The notes beneath the pieces were generated by a model. It saw only the letters and a program-made list of their open reading frames with translations, did not search any database and was not told the DNA's origin. The position numbers and the translations under genes are program-made. Of a DNA stretch of 64,000 nt, positions 24,593 to 34,926 are shown in pieces. Numbering within the stretch: the stretch's first letter is position 1; every line of letters starts with the position of its first letter. This DNA is from Martelella lutilitoris (GTDB lineage Bacteria > Pseudomonadota > Alphaproteobacteria > Rhizobiales > Rhizobiaceae): contig NZ_CP066786.1 in the NCBI RefSeq assembly GCF_016598595.1, positions 1,635,501-1,699,500 on the forward strand. Direction: 5' to 3'.

Positions 24593-25399
24593 ATGATGAT
24601 GGATAAGACAGGTCACAGACAGATCGGCATTGTCGTGGTGATGGCAAGCCTGATGATCGGCTACGGCGTCGGGCGACCTGCCCGGGCCTTCGATATTACC
24701 ACGGACGTTCCGAAAGAATCCGGCCGGTTCGATCTCTTTCGTTTCGGTTTCAAGGCTTATCAAAACGGCGACAAGGAAAAGGCTGTCGAAGCCTATCGTT
24801 ATGCCGCGGAGAAAGGGCATACCGGTTCGCGCTGGGCGCTCGCCAATATGTATGCCTATGGCGACGGCGTTCCCGAGAATGATTACGAGGCCTTCAAGGC
24901 CTATGCCGAGATCGTCAATCACGATGTCGAGCCGGGTTCTCCCGACACGGGGTTTTATGTGAATGCCCTGCTGGCGCTCGCAGGCTACTACCAGACGGGC
25001 ATTGCCGGCACGCCGGTCGAAGTGGATCTGGTACAGGCGCGTCAGCTCTATTTCCAGGCTGCGTCGGTATTCGGCAGCCCCGAGGCGCAGTTCCGCCTTG
25101 CCCGGATGATCCTGAACGGCGAGGGCGGGGCCAAGAATGTGCGCCTGGCCAAGAAATGGCTGAACCTTTCCCGCAAGAACGGCAATGTCGGCGCCATGGC
25201 GGTGTTCGGCGATCTCGTTTTCAATGAGGGTCAGCCGGTGCTCGGCCTTGCCTATCTAACCATGGCCGCGGATCGTTGCGCGCCCGGCGATTGCTCGTGG
25301 ATCCGCGAGCTGCAGGAAAAGTGTTTCTCCGTTGTCGATGAGAACGACCGCCGCGGCGCCATCGCGCTTGCGCAAAATATGAGCACAGGCAACCCTTGA
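24593..25399 (+). CDS. exoR: ExoR, periplasmic Sel1-repeat inhibitor of the ExoS/ChvI system
   Basis: A 268-aa periplasmic protein, identical in length to Sinorhizobium ExoR. The signal peptide ends PARA (~31). Sel1-like helical repeats follow, with diagnostic stretches AVEAYRYAAEKGHTGSRWA, LANMYAYGDGV and RLARMILNGEGGA. In rhizobia ExoR binds the sensor ExoS and holds it inactive; its loss raises succinoglycan and lowers motility. Three consecutive ATGs occur (24593, 24596, 24599); I used the first because it gives the family length. GTG at 24578 is an alternative start. Confidence 0.94.
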   Translation: MMMDKTGHRQIGIVVVMASLMIGYGVGRPARAFDITTDVPKESGRFDLFRFGFKAYQNGDKEKAVEAYRYAAEKGHTGSRWALANMYAYGDGVPENDYEAFKAYAEIVNHDVEPGSPDTGFYVNALLALAGYYQTGIAGTPVEVDLVQARQLYFQAASVFGSPEAQFRLARMILNGEGGAKNVRLAKKWLNLSRKNGNVGAMAVFGDLVFNEGQPVLGLAYLTMAADRCAPGDCSWIRELQEKCFSVVDENDRRGAIALAQNMSTGNP

Positions 25400-25514
25400 T
25401 TGTTGTTTCCGTGAGCAGCTCCAACAGGGGCTGACGGTCGATTTCGCGCACATTGTCGTTGCATGCGCTCGTCGGAGATCAGGATTTCTCGGGCAAGGTT
25501 CTGTCGGGCGCGGT

Positions 25515-26306
25515 CTACGGCCAGTCGCAATCAAAAACTGCAGTCACCGGCACGTGGTCGGACGGCTTCTCCCAGCCGCGCACCTTCTTGTCGATCACGG
25601 TCGAGCGCAGCCTGTCGGCGGCCTCGCAGGACAGCAGCATGTGATCGATGCGGATACCGTTGTTCTTCTGCCAGGCGCCCGCCTGATAGTCCCAGAAGCT
25701 ATACTGTCCGCCGGCATCGTTCGTGCTCGTCACCGCGTCGTAGAGGCCGAGGGCCAGAAGCGCGTTGAAGGCCTCGCGAGTGGCCGGCAGAAACAATGCA
25801 TCATTCGCCCATACGGCCGGGTCATGGCAGTCGCCGGGGCGTGGGATGACATTGTAGTCGCCGGCGAGAATAAGCGGTTCCTCCAGCTTAAGCCTTTGTG
25901 AAATATGGCCTTTCAATCGCTCCATCCAGGCGAGCTTGTAGGGGTACTTGTCGCTGTCGACCGGATTGCCGTTCGGCAGATAGATCGAGGCGACGCGCAA
26001 AACGCCGCCGGCGATGCTGAAAACGCCCTCGATGTAGCGCGCCTGGATATCATCCTCGGCTCCCGGCAGGCCACGATTGGTCTCGTCCGGAGCGGTCTTC
26101 GAAATCAGCGCGACGCCATTGAAGCCCTTCTGGCCATGGGTCTCGACATGATAGCCGAGTGCTTCGATCGGCGCCCGGGGGAAGGCCTCGTCCTGCGACT
26201 TTATCTCCTGCAGACAGACAATGTCGGGCGCCTCCGCCTCAAGCCAGGCCAGGAGATTGTCCAGCCGCGCCTTGATGCCGTTGATGTTCCAGGTCGAGAT
26301 CTTCAT
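25515..26306 (-). CDS. xthA: Exodeoxyribonuclease III
   Basis: A 263-aa AP endonuclease and 3'-5' exonuclease for base-excision repair. It starts MKISTWNINGIKAR, with the catalytic Asn, then LQEIKSQ with the metal-binding Glu. YLPNGNPVDSDKYPYKLAW and LAGDYNVIP follow, and it ends with the active-site His in KPSDHVPV. The start is placed at 26306, where the domain begins; the open frame upstream is antisense to the permease gene and spurious. It is divergent from the nucleobase permease. Confidence 0.95.
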   Translation of the reverse strand: MKISTWNINGIKARLDNLLAWLEAEAPDIVCLQEIKSQDEAFPRAPIEALGYHVETHGQKGFNGVALISKTAPDETNRGLPGAEDDIQARYIEGVFSIAGGVLRVASIYLPNGNPVDSDKYPYKLAWMERLKGHISQRLKLEEPLILAGDYNVIPRPGDCHDPAVWANDALFLPATREAFNALLALGLYDAVTSTNDAGGQYSFWDYQAGAWQKNNGIRIDHMLLSCEAADRLRSTVIDKKVRGWEKPSDHVPVTAVFDCDWP

Positions 26307-26432
26307 GGGGCCGCCTTTCGGTGCTTCTAGCTCACCCTTATGCAGAGGACGCCCGCGATTTGCAAACGCCGCGTGAACCGACGGGGTGCAGAAGAAGGAA
26401 TTGCAAGGCGACCGGGAAATGTGACAATTTCG

Positions 26433-26448
26433 TGGCACGGAAATTGCA
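26433..26448 (+). promoter_or_regulatory. Sigma-54 (RpoN) promoter of the nucleobase permease
   Basis: TGGCACGGAAATTGCA matches the consensus TGGCACG-N4-TTGCA in full, with exactly 10 bp between the -24 GG and the -12 GC. The predicted start of transcription is near 26459, giving a leader of about 50 nt before the ATG at 26511. RpoN control would link permease expression to nitrogen limitation through NtrC. A clear NtrC site was not found. Confidence 0.82.
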
Positions 26449-26510
26449 TTGCTGAAATTGCTAGCAGCAGGGGACAACGCGCGGCTTCGGCCGCCTTCGA
26501 AAGAGAAATC

Positions 26511-27878
26511 ATGAGCGAACAAAATCCGAGTGCGGAGCACCACCACATTATCTTCAAGCTCAACGACGTGCCTTCGCCGCACGCATCCTTCCTGGCGGCC
26601 TTCCAGCACATACTCGCCAGCATCATCGGGATTGTCACGCCGACGCTGATCATCGGCGGCGCGCTGGGTCTCGGCGAAAACATGCCGTACCTTCTGGCCA
26701 TGTCGATGTTCGTGTCCGGCGTCGCCACCTTCATCCAGTGCCGGCGCATCGGTCCGGTCGGCTCCGGGCTCCTGAGCGTGCAGGGAACCAGCTTCGCCTT
26801 TCTCGGGGTCATTCTCGCCGCCGGTTTCGCGGTCAAGGGCAGGGGCGGCACGCCCGAGGATATCCTGGCGATGATCTTCGGGCTCTGCCTTGTCGGCTGC
26901 GTGGTCGAGATCGTGCTGAGCCAGTTCATCACCAGGATGGGCCGCATTGTCACGCCGACCGTCACTGGCATCGTCATCACCGTCATCGGCCTGTCGCTGG
27001 TGAAATCGGGCTTCACCGATTTTGCGGGCGGCGCAGGGGCCGGCGATCAACTGGGCGCCCCGGTCAACATCTTCCTCGGCCTTCTGGTCGTCGCCGTGAT
27101 CATTTTCTTCTCCTTCTCGAAGGTCCCTATGGTGCGGATTGCGGCGATCATGCTCGGCCTCCTGGCCGGCTTCGTGGTTTCGATCTTCTTCGGCATGGTC
27201 GACTTCTCTCGGCTCGGCACGCAGCCGCTGTTTGCCGTGCCGCAGCCGCTGCGCTACGGTCTGGATTTCGATCTCGGCCTGTTCATTCCGATCGCCTTCG
27301 TCTATCTGATCACGGCAATCGAGACGACGGGCGACCTGACGGCCAACTCGGTGATTTCGGGCGAGCCGGTGCAGGGCGACGTCTATCTCAGGCGGATCAA
27401 GGGCGGCGTTCTCGCCGACGGCATCAATTCCGGCATCGCGGCACTGTTCTGCACCTTTCCGAACACGACCTTCAGCCAGAACAACGGCGTGATCCAGATG
27501 ACGGGCGTGGCGAGCCGCCATGTCGGCTATTATATCGCCGGCATCCTGGTGGTCATGGGCTTCTTCCCGGTCATCGGCGGCGCCTTCCTGCTGGTCCCCA
27601 AGCCGGTGCTCGGCGGCGCCACCGTCGTGCTGTTCGGTTCGATCGCCGTCGCCGGCATCCGCATCCTCGCCTCCGAGCCGATCGACCACCGCAAGGTCTA
27701 TATCATGGCGGTCTCCTTCGGCCTCGGCCTCGGCGTCACCCTCGTGCCGCAGTCGATGCAGCAGATGCCAGACATCATCCAGAAGGTGTTTGCAACGCCG
27801 ATCACGCTCTCCGGCCTCTCGGCGATCCTGCTTTCGCTGGTCATTCCGGAGAATGCCGGCAAGGCCATCAAGGACTGA
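26511..27878 (+). CDS. Xanthine/uracil permease, NCS2 family
   Basis: A 455-aa nucleobase:cation symporter with about 14 helices. Characteristic motifs are QHILASIIGIVTPTLI, the SVQGTSFAFLG stretch, the conserved AIETTGDLTANS (Glu of the NCS2 substrate site) and FPNTTFSQNNGVIQMTG, which matches the purine-selective XanQ/UapA motif. The start is the ATG at 26511, giving the normal N-terminus; an upstream extension would cross the sigma-54 promoter. It probably imports xanthine or uric acid as a nitrogen source. Confidence 0.93.
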   Translation: MSEQNPSAEHHHIIFKLNDVPSPHASFLAAFQHILASIIGIVTPTLIIGGALGLGENMPYLLAMSMFVSGVATFIQCRRIGPVGSGLLSVQGTSFAFLGVILAAGFAVKGRGGTPEDILAMIFGLCLVGCVVEIVLSQFITRMGRIVTPTVTGIVITVIGLSLVKSGFTDFAGGAGAGDQLGAPVNIFLGLLVVAVIIFFSFSKVPMVRIAAIMLGLLAGFVVSIFFGMVDFSRLGTQPLFAVPQPLRYGLDFDLGLFIPIAFVYLITAIETTGDLTANSVISGEPVQGDVYLRRIKGGVLADGINSGIAALFCTFPNTTFSQNNGVIQMTGVASRHVGYYIAGILVVMGFFPVIGGAFLLVPKPVLGGATVVLFGSIAVAGIRILASEPIDHRKVYIMAVSFGLGLGVTLVPQSMQQMPDIIQKVFATPITLSGLSAILLSLVIPENAGKAIKD

Positions 27879-27891
27879 CAGCCCGCCAAAT

Positions 27892-27925
27892 GACAGAGGC
27901 CGCGCTTTCCGGCGCGGCCTCTGTC
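27892..27925. terminator. Bidirectional hairpin terminator
   Basis: A 14-bp perfect stem (27892-27905 with 27912-27925) encloses a 6-nt loop between the convergent permease and erpA genes. AATTT follows on the plus strand. It can serve both transcripts. Confidence 0.75.
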
Positions 27926-27957
27926 AATTTCCGGCATCGGTTCAGGCTGCGACCGGA

Positions 27958-28290
27958 TCAGATCGCGAAACTGGTGCCGCAGCCGCAGCTTGCCACGGCA
28001 TTGGGGTTCTGGATCTGGAAGGACTGGCCGAGCAGATTGTCGACGAAGTCGATCTCCGCACCGGCCATATAGACCAGCGAGATGCTGTCGATCAGCACGG
28101 TCGCGTCGTCCTTGGTGATCACCACGTCGTCTTCTTCCGGGCCTTCCACAAGGTCGAACTTGTAGGAAAAACCGGAACAGCCGCCGCCCTCCACGGAAAC
28201 CCTGAGGGCGTGTTTGTCGTTGTCGCTGCTGATGATCGATGCGATCCGCCGGGCGGCTGCATCGGAAAGCGTCACTGTCTGGGTATCCAT
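27958..28290 (-). CDS. erpA: Iron-sulfur cluster insertion protein ErpA (A-type carrier)
   Basis: A 110-aa HesB/IscA-family carrier with the three invariant cysteines: Cys38 in GGGCSGFSY and Cys102/Cys104 in SCGCG. It delivers Fe-S clusters to apoproteins. The start at 28290 gives the usual N-terminus (VTLSDAAARRI); the frame runs further upstream without resemblance. It is divergent from dgt, an arrangement frequent in Rhizobiales. Confidence 0.93.
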   Translation of the reverse strand: MDTQTVTLSDAAARRIASIISSDNDKHALRVSVEGGGCSGFSYKFDLVEGPEEDDVVITKDDATVLIDSISLVYMAGAEIDFVDNLLGQSFQIQNPNAVASCGCGTSFAI

Positions 28291-28496
28291 CTCAATTCTC
28301 CGGCCGCGCGGCTTCCCGAGCCAAACTGCAATGCCCGGAGCCGCAAGGATTTCTTTTGCCACCGCGCCGGAAGCGGCGATGGCTTTCAATCATGTCCAAT
28401 CTTAGTTAAGAACGCCGATGAAGGCCGTCAACGGTCAATTTGCATCCGGGTTCTCCGTGTTTCGCAAAAAGCATGTCTCGCGCAACAGGATAGAAA

Positions 28497-29714
28497 ATGA
28501 CAATCGACAGATCGGCACTCGGCTTCGGCGACGTCGCGCTCGCGGTCTATGCCTGCGACCCCTGGACAAGCCGCGGCCGCCTCTTTCCCGAGACCGACAG
28601 CCTGACGCGTTCGCCCTTCCAGCGCGACAGGGACCGGATCATCCACACGACCGCGTTCAGGCGGCTGAAGCACAAGACCCAGGTCTTCATCGCCCAGGAC
28701 GGCGATCACTACCGCACGCGACTGACGCACACGATCGAGGTTGCCCAGGTCGCCCGTTCGCTTGCCCGGGCGTTGAGGCTCGACGAGGACCTCGCCGAGG
28801 GCGTGGCGCTGGTGCATGATTTCGGTCATACGCCCTTCGGCCATACCGGCGAGGACGCGCTGCACGAAGAGATGGCGGATTACGGCGGGTTCGATCACAA
28901 CGCCCAGTCGCTCAGGATCGTCACAAGCCTGGAGCGCCGCTATGCCGATTTCGACGGCATCAACCTCACCTGGGAAGCGCTCGAAGGCCTGGTGAAGCAC
29001 AACGGGCCGCTTCAGACGCCGGGCGGCGAGGGGCTCGACGGCCCCGTTCCGCAGCCGATCATCGATTACAGCCGGCGTCATGACCTCTGGCTTTCCACCC
29101 ATGCAAGCCTCGAGGCGCAGGTCGCCGCGATCGCCGATGATATCGCCTACAACACGCACGACATCGATGACGGGCTGCGCTCGGGTTATCTGACCTACGA
29201 GATGCTGGAGGAGGTGCCCTTCCTCGCCGGCCTGATGCGCGAGGTGCGTGATCGCTATCCCAAGCTCGAGGATGCCCGCTTTACCAACGAGATCATGCGC
29301 CGCCAGATCACGGCCATGGTCGAGGATGTGATCGGCGTGACCCAGGCCAACCTCAGAGAGGCGCGGCCCGGAAGCGCCGACGATGTCCGGCTGGCGGGAC
29401 GCACGCTTGCGACCTTTTCGCCGGAAATGGCCGAAATCGACCGGCAGATCAAGAAGCTGCTCTTTGGCCATATCTATCGCCATCCGGACATCATGAAGAT
29501 CCGCGCCGGCGCGGCGCAGATCGTCAGCGAGCTGTTCGATGCCTATTTCGCCGATCCGGAACTGATGGGCTCGCATCCGTGGACCGACGGTGTGGAGGCG
29601 CTGACCGCGGCGCAGCGGGCCCGCCATGTGGCGGACTATCTGGCCGGAATGACCGATACCTATGCCGAGAAGACCCACCGGCAGCTGTTTGACCATACCC
29701 CCGATTTGCGCTAG
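28497..29714 (+). CDS. dgt: Deoxyguanosinetriphosphate triphosphohydrolase-like protein
   Basis: A 405-aa HD-domain dNTP triphosphohydrolase. The metal site is visible as His in [14 protein letters not shown] (~78), the HD pair at ~107-108 in [14 protein letters not shown], and a downstream Asp in [11 protein letters not shown]. It begins with the family's SRGRLFPE...[11 protein letters not shown] segment. It hydrolyses dNTPs to nucleosides and triphosphate, helping to control pool size. It precedes argS by about 50 bp, the conserved alphaproteobacterial order. Confidence 0.93.
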   Translation: MTIDRSALGFGDVALAVYACDPWTSRGRLFPETDSLTRSPFQRDRDRIIHTTAFRRLKHKTQVFIAQDGDHYRTRLTHTIEVAQVARSLARALRLDEDLAEGVALVHDFGHTPFGHTGEDALHEEMADYGGFDHNAQSLRIVTSLERRYADFDGINLTWEALEGLVKHNGPLQTPGGEGLDGPVPQPIIDYSRRHDLWLSTHASLEAQVAAIADDIAYNTHDIDDGLRSGYLTYEMLEEVPFLAGLMREVRDRYPKLEDARFTNEIMRRQITAMVEDVIGVTQANLREARPGSADDVRLAGRTLATFSPEMAEIDRQIKKLLFGHIYRHPDIMKIRAGAAQIVSELFDAYFADPELMGSHPWTDGVEALTAAQRARHVADYLAGMTDTYAEKTHRQLFDHTPDLR

Positions 29715-29767
29715 AGCCGCCGCTAAAAGCGCCTTTTGTCGCCGCAAGGCGGCCCATGGAACATGAC

Positions 29768-31528
29768 ATGAACCTCTTCACCGATTTTGAGCAAAGACTG
29801 AACGAACGGCTGCTGACGATTGCGGCGATTGCGGAGAAACGCGACGCGCTCGATTTCTCGCGCCTGGTGGTAGAGCCGCCGCGCGATCCGAGCCATGGCG
29901 ATATCGCCGTCAATGCCGCCCTGGTTCTGGCAAAGCCGCTGGGCAAGAAACCGCGCGATCTTGCAGGTGAAATCGTCGCGGCGCTTGAAAGCGACGCGGA
30001 TATCGCCGAACTGTCGATCGCCGGTCCGGGCTTCATCAATATCCGCCTGTCCGATGCCTTCTGGAAGCGCATGCTGGTCGCAGCCCTCGGCGAGGCGGAG
30101 GATTTCGGCCGCAGCGCGACCGGCGCGAACCGCAAGATCAATGTCGAGTACGTTTCGGCCAATCCCACGGGGCCGATGCATGTCGGCCATTGCCGGGGCG
30201 CGGTCGTGGGCGATACGCTCGCCAATATTCTTGACTACGCCGGCTTTGACGTGACCAAGGAATATTACATCAACGATGCCGGCGCTCAGATCGACGTGCT
30301 GGCGCGTTCGGTGTTCCTGCGCTACCGCGAGGCGCTCGGCGAGACGATCGGCGCCATCCCCGAAGGACTTTATCCCGGCGACTATCTCGTGCCCGTGGGC
30401 GAGGCGCTGAAGGCCGAGTTCGGGCCCTCGCTTCACAACCTCCCGGAAGAAGAGTGGATGCCGATCGTCAAGGACAGGGCGATCGATGCCATGATGGCCA
30501 TGATCCGCGAGGACCTCGCGGCGCTCAATGTCCGTCACGAAGTGTTCTTCTCCGAGCGCACGCTGCATGCCGATGATGCCTCGATGATCCGCACCGCGAT
30601 CAACGATCTCACCTTCAAGGGGCATGTCTACAAGGGCACGCTGCCGCCGCCGAAGGGCCAGCTTCCGGAAGACTGGGAAGACCGCGAGCAGACGCTGTTC
30701 CGCTCCACGGAAGTCGGCGACGATATCGACCGGCCGCTGATCAAGTCTGACGGCAATTATACGTATTTTGCCGCCGACGTCGCCTATTTCAAGGACAAGT
30801 ATGACCGCGGCTTCCATGAGATGGTCTATATTCTCGGCGCCGATCACGGCGGCTATGTCAAGCGGCTGGAAGCGGTGGCGAAAGCGGTCGCCGGCAACGA
30901 CGCCAAGCTCTCCGTCCTGCTCTGCCAGCTGGTGAAGCTGCTGCGCAACGGCGAGGAAGTGAAGATGTCGAAGCGCTCCGGCAATTTCGTCACCCTGCGC
31001 GAGGTGGTGGATGAGGTTGGCCGCGATTCCGTGCGCTTCATGATGCTCTACCGCAAGAGTAGCGAGCCGCTGGATTTCGACTTCGCCAAGGTGACCGAAC
31101 AATCCAAGGACAATCCGGTTTTCTACGTCCAGTATGCCCATGCGCGCTCGATGTCGGTGATGCGACAGGCGCAGGAAGCCTTTCCCGGACTCGATATTTC
31201 CCAGAAATCTCTGGAAAAGGCGGTCCTCGATGCGGATTTCGAGCCGGAAGAACTCAAACTTGTGGCAAAATTGTCCGAATATCCGCGGGTTGTGGAGTCG
31301 GCTGCACTGATGCGAGAGCCGCATCGACTGGCTTTTTACCTCTATGATCTTGCGTCGAACTTCCATTCCCACTGGAACAAGGGAAAAGAAAAGACGGAAT
31401 TACGCTTTATTAATGAGGGTGATAGACAATCGACGCTTGCAAAACTGGGACTGGTTTCTTCCGTGGCCGCCGTCCTGCGTTCCGGCCTCGCTCTGACGGG
31501 TACGGATGCACCGCAGGAAATGCGCTAG
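29768..31528 (+). CDS. argS: Arginyl-tRNA synthetase
   Basis: A 586-aa class I synthetase that charges tRNA-Arg. The Add-1 N-terminal domain is followed by [20 protein letters not shown] containing the HIGH-type motif (~138-141). The KMSKS-type loop [10 protein letters not shown] lies at ~398, and the DALR anticodon-binding domain ends the protein. I chose the ATG at 29768 (MNLFTDFEQ), which matches family N-termini; an ATG four codons earlier is possible. Confidence 0.95.
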   Translation: MNLFTDFEQRLNERLLTIAAIAEKRDALDFSRLVVEPPRDPSHGDIAVNAALVLAKPLGKKPRDLAGEIVAALESDADIAELSIAGPGFINIRLSDAFWKRMLVAALGEAEDFGRSATGANRKINVEYVSANPTGPMHVGHCRGAVVGDTLANILDYAGFDVTKEYYINDAGAQIDVLARSVFLRYREALGETIGAIPEGLYPGDYLVPVGEALKAEFGPSLHNLPEEEWMPIVKDRAIDAMMAMIREDLAALNVRHEVFFSERTLHADDASMIRTAINDLTFKGHVYKGTLPPPKGQLPEDWEDREQTLFRSTEVGDDIDRPLIKSDGNYTYFAADVAYFKDKYDRGFHEMVYILGADHGGYVKRLEAVAKAVAGNDAKLSVLLCQLVKLLRNGEEVKMSKRSGNFVTLREVVDEVGRDSVRFMMLYRKSSEPLDFDFAKVTEQSKDNPVFYVQYAHARSMSVMRQAQEAFPGLDISQKSLEKAVLDADFEPEELKLVAKLSEYPRVVESAALMREPHRLAFYLYDLASNFHSHWNKGKEKTELRFINEGDRQSTLAKLGLVSSVAAVLRSGLALTGTDAPQEMR

Positions 31529-31591
31529 AGACCGTCCCATCCGCACTTATCTCGCGCCCTTGGCGGCGCGGGGCAGCATCGGTGGAAGAAG

Positions 31592-33811
31592 ATGGCAGAT
31601 AACAACAAGCCGGATCACGGGAAAGCCGGTCCCGCACACACGGACGCGGACGATCCGTTCGCCGAACTGGCGCGGCTGATCGCCCCGCGCGAGGCGGAAA
31701 GGCCCCGCGCCGCCGAGACTGCCGACGACCTGGCCGACGAATTGCTGCGTGAATTCAACGCCTTTCCCGGCCATTACCCGGCGACTGACGACACGCCGGA
31801 AGAGCCCGCAATGCCGGAGCCCGCGCCGGAACCGCGCGCTCCGCCGCTGGTGTTCGAATCCTTCCATCCGCTGGACCCGCCCGTGCGGGAAGCCGCTCGC
31901 GAACCGCAGGAGTGGACGGAAGAGCCGATTGCCGATGTCCCGGATCATGACGGGATGAACCTTGGCGAAGGTTTCCTGGAAGACGAACTCAGACAATCGA
32001 TCGCTTCTCTCGACCTTCCCGGAGAGGAAGGCCAGGGAACTCCGCCCGCGGAAGAAGAGGGCATTCATCCCGATACGCTGTTTGCCGCGCCGTCCCATGG
32101 CGCAGAACAGCCAGCCGCCATGCCGGAAGACGAGCGTTCCGGAAGCGGGAACTGGGCAGCGCCCTATCGCCTCGACGATGAGGCAACGACCGATACGGCC
32201 ATCGAACAGGATGAAAATGACCTGGCGCTCGATCTCGACGAACTCGAGCTCGAGCTTGCCGACGTGTCCCGTCCCGGAAACGACGGTCCCGAACCGCTGG
32301 AGGAGGCCGGCGCCGGAGAAGCGGGCCGCGACGATGCGTTCGATCCGGCGGCCATCGTTCCGACCGACGAGATGCCGCGGCCGGTTGATGATCTCGACCT
32401 GCCGCGTATGGCCGATGAAACCGAGGCCGTTCGCGAGCCGCCGCCGCCCGTTTATGAGTTCGATCTCGACGAGGAGCTTGCCGATATGCTGGCCAGCCAG
32501 CCGGCGCTCGTCGATCCGCTGAGCGAGCCCGCGCGCGATCCGGAGCCGGCCGGCGAAGAGGTTCAGCACCCGCAGAACGATCGCGTCTATGACGATGACA
32601 TTGAACGCGCGCTCGAGGAGGGCTTTCTGCTCGCGGAAAACCGGCCTGCCGGCGCGCAGCCTGCCTATGCGGATATCGCCGACGAAAGCTATTATGACAG
32701 CGACGAGCAGGAGCGGCGGCCGGGATGGCTTGCCGTGACCTTCATGGGCTATGGCCGTATTCTGCTGTTCGGCCTTGCCTTTGTCGTCATCGCCGTGCTG
32801 GCGGTCTTTGCCGGGCTCCGCTATCTCGGCGGCGCCGGCGAGGGCGGCCCGGTCATCATTGCCGCCGACGATACGAGCGTGAAGGAAGCGCCGGAAGATC
32901 CCGGCGGCGAGGTCGTTCCGAACCAGGACAATGTGATCTTCAACGACGCCTCGCAGGCGCTCGAGGCCGCGCCCCGTCAGGGCAGCCTGATCGCCTCCGA
33001 CCAGGAGCCGGTTGACGTGAACGAGATCGCGCCCAATCCGCTTGCCGATAGCGTGGCCGACAACGCGGCCGGGCAGACCGGCGGCGGCGTTGTCGAGCCG
33101 CGCCGGGTGCGCACCATCATCGTGCGTCCCGACGGGACGCTTGTCGAGCGCGCGGCGCCCGAGGCGACGGACACGGGCGGCAGCGCCGGCGGCGCGGGCG
33201 GTTTCGTGGCCGCTTCCCCCGATGATGCTGGAAGCCTCGTTCCGCCCGAAACCGCGACCGATTCCGGCGCGGCTGCGCCGGGCGACACCGATACGCCTTC
33301 CGTCGCCGATGTGCTGAACGGCGCGACGGATGTGCCGGAGGCCGAGGGTCTCGCCGGTCAGGATATCGCGGCGGGCGAAGCGGCGGATGAGCCTGCCGCG
33401 CCCGTTGAGGATTTCGGCATCGCCAATGTTCCGATCCCGACGCCGCGGTCGACGACCGGCGGTCCGCCGGCCACGCGACAGCAAGCCGCGCCCGCCGCCC
33501 CGAGCCAGCCGGTCGCAACGGCTGCGCCTGCCACCGGTGCCGCGCCCGCGACGAGCGCAGCGCCGTCGTCGCGCTATGCGATGCAGATCGCCTCGCTGCC
33601 GACGGAAGCGGAGGCGCAGCAGGCCTACCGGCGCCTTGCCGCACAATATCCTGCGGTGCTCGGGCGTCGTCCGGTGGAAATTGTCAGAGCCGATATTGCC
33701 GAGCGGGGGACCTATTACCGGGTTCGTATTCCTGCCGACAGCCTTTCGGATGCCCTGTCGCTCTGCGAGAGCTTCAAGGCAGCGGGCGGCAGCTGCTTTG
33801 TACCCCGGTAG
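31592..33811 (+). CDS. SPOR-domain membrane protein
   Basis: A 739-aa, very acidic protein. The first ~375 residues are low-complexity and rich in Glu, Asp and Pro, and predicted cytoplasmic. A single membrane helix lies at ~385-408 (ILLFGLAFVVIAVLAVFAGL). A long Ala/Pro-rich periplasmic linker then leads to a C-terminal SPOR domain (~663-739, starting YAMQIASLPTEAEAQ). SPOR domains bind denuded peptidoglycan at division septa. The large cytoplasmic part suggests partners at the divisome. It sits between argS and nagZ, as in other Rhizobiales. Confidence 0.88.
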   Translation: MADNNKPDHGKAGPAHTDADDPFAELARLIAPREAERPRAAETADDLADELLREFNAFPGHYPATDDTPEEPAMPEPAPEPRAPPLVFESFHPLDPPVREAAREPQEWTEEPIADVPDHDGMNLGEGFLEDELRQSIASLDLPGEEGQGTPPAEEEGIHPDTLFAAPSHGAEQPAAMPEDERSGSGNWAAPYRLDDEATTDTAIEQDENDLALDLDELELELADVSRPGNDGPEPLEEAGAGEAGRDDAFDPAAIVPTDEMPRPVDDLDLPRMADETEAVREPPPPVYEFDLDEELADMLASQPALVDPLSEPARDPEPAGEEVQHPQNDRVYDDDIERALEEGFLLAENRPAGAQPAYADIADESYYDSDEQERRPGWLAVTFMGYGRILLFGLAFVVIAVLAVFAGLRYLGGAGEGGPVIIAADDTSVKEAPEDPGGEVVPNQDNVIFNDASQALEAAPRQGSLIASDQEPVDVNEIAPNPLADSVADNAAGQTGGGVVEPRRVRTIIVRPDGTLVERAAPEATDTGGSAGGAGGFVAASPDDAGSLVPPETATDSGAAAPGDTDTPSVADVLNGATDVPEAEGLAGQDIAAGEAADEPAAPVEDFGIANVPIPTPRSTTGGPPATRQQAAPAAPSQPVATAAPATGAAPATSAAPSSRYAMQIASLPTEAEAQQAYRRLAAQYPAVLGRRPVEIVRADIAERGTYYRVRIPADSLSDALSLCESFKAAGGSCFVPR

Positions 33812-33901
33812 GCCCGGCTCCGGCGTCTTTCGACGGAAGAAAGCTGTGCATGACGGGCGGGCAAATTTCGCGCTTTGGCGGGAAACCACTATGATTCGCG
33901 G

Positions 33902-34921
33902 ATGACCGAGACACGCAAGGCCATGATTCTGGGGTGCGGCGGAACACGCCTCAGCGCGGAGGAGAGAGATTTCTTCCGCGCCGCTCAGCCCTGGGGCTTC
34001 ATCCTGTTCAGACGCAACGTCGAGAGCCTTTCCCAGGTCAGGGCGCTGACGGACGCCATGCGCGATGTCGTCGGCTGGCATGCGCCGGTCTTTGTCGATC
34101 AGGAAGGCGGCACGGTGCGCCGTCTGCGGCCGCCGCTGGTGCGCGACTATCCGGCTGCGTCCGCGATCGGCGCGCTTTATGAAACCTCAAGGGCGGCGGC
34201 TTGTGAAGCGGCCTTTCTCAGCGGCCGTCTGATGGCCGCCGATCTCGTCGCCGCCGGCATTGATTGCGATTGCGCCCCGGTGCTCGATATTCCACCGGAA
34301 CCGGGCGCCGGCTTCCTCGCCGACCGGGCGTTCGGTTGCGACCCGGACCAGGTGATCGCGCTTGCGACCGCCCAGGCTGAGGGACTGAAGGCCGGCGGCG
34401 TGCGACCGGTGATCAAGCACATGCCGGGCCACGGTCGCGGCCTGCTCGACTCGCACAAACGCCTGCCGGTGGTCGATGCCCCGCTTGCCGCGTTGCGGGA
34501 GACGGATTTTCGGCCGTTTCGAGAGATCCGGGGGATCACCATGGCGATGACCTGCCATGTTCTGTTCGAGGCGATCGATCCGGACAACCCGGCCTCGGCA
34601 TCCCGCAAACTGGTCGAAGAGGTCATGCGCGGCGAAATCGGCTTTGACGGACTGATCATTTCCGACGATATCTCGATGAATGCGCTTTCCGGCGATATCG
34701 CCACGCGGGCGCGCGCGGTTGCTGCCGCCGGCGTCGACATCGTCCTGCATTGCAATGGCGATATGGCCGAGATGCGTGCCGTTGCCGACGAGGCGCCGCT
34801 GCTTGCAGGCGCGGCGCTGGCGCGGGCCGGACACGCGCTTGGCGAACCGCCCGAGGCCGATGACAGCGATCTTGCGGCATTGGCGCGCCGGTTCGATGAT
34901 GTGCTTGCGGGGAAGGGGTAA
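33902..34921 (+). CDS. nagZ: Beta-N-acetylhexosaminidase
   Basis: A 339-aa GH3-family enzyme that removes GlcNAc from anhydro-muropeptides in peptidoglycan recycling. Diagnostic are VDQEGGTVRRL, the catalytic His loop KHMPGHGRG (~172-180) followed by DSHKRLP, and the nucleophile region IISDDISMNAL. The start at 33902 gives the correct N-terminus; it follows the SPOR gene by 90 bp. No signal peptide is present, consistent with cytoplasmic action. Recycling products can influence beta-lactamase induction. Confidence 0.94.
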   Translation: MTETRKAMILGCGGTRLSAEERDFFRAAQPWGFILFRRNVESLSQVRALTDAMRDVVGWHAPVFVDQEGGTVRRLRPPLVRDYPAASAIGALYETSRAAACEAAFLSGRLMAADLVAAGIDCDCAPVLDIPPEPGAGFLADRAFGCDPDQVIALATAQAEGLKAGGVRPVIKHMPGHGRGLLDSHKRLPVVDAPLAALRETDFRPFREIRGITMAMTCHVLFEAIDPDNPASASRKLVEEVMRGEIGFDGLIISDDISMNALSGDIATRARAVAAAGVDIVLHCNGDMAEMRAVADEAPLLAGAALARAGHALGEPPEADDSDLAALARRFDDVLAGKG

Positions 34922-34926
34922 GGCGC

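Noticed and set aside
31547..34081. 844-codon minus-strand frame opposite the SPOR gene
   Set aside because: Antisense mirror of an acidic gene, giving Arg/Gly-rich sequence with no motifs.
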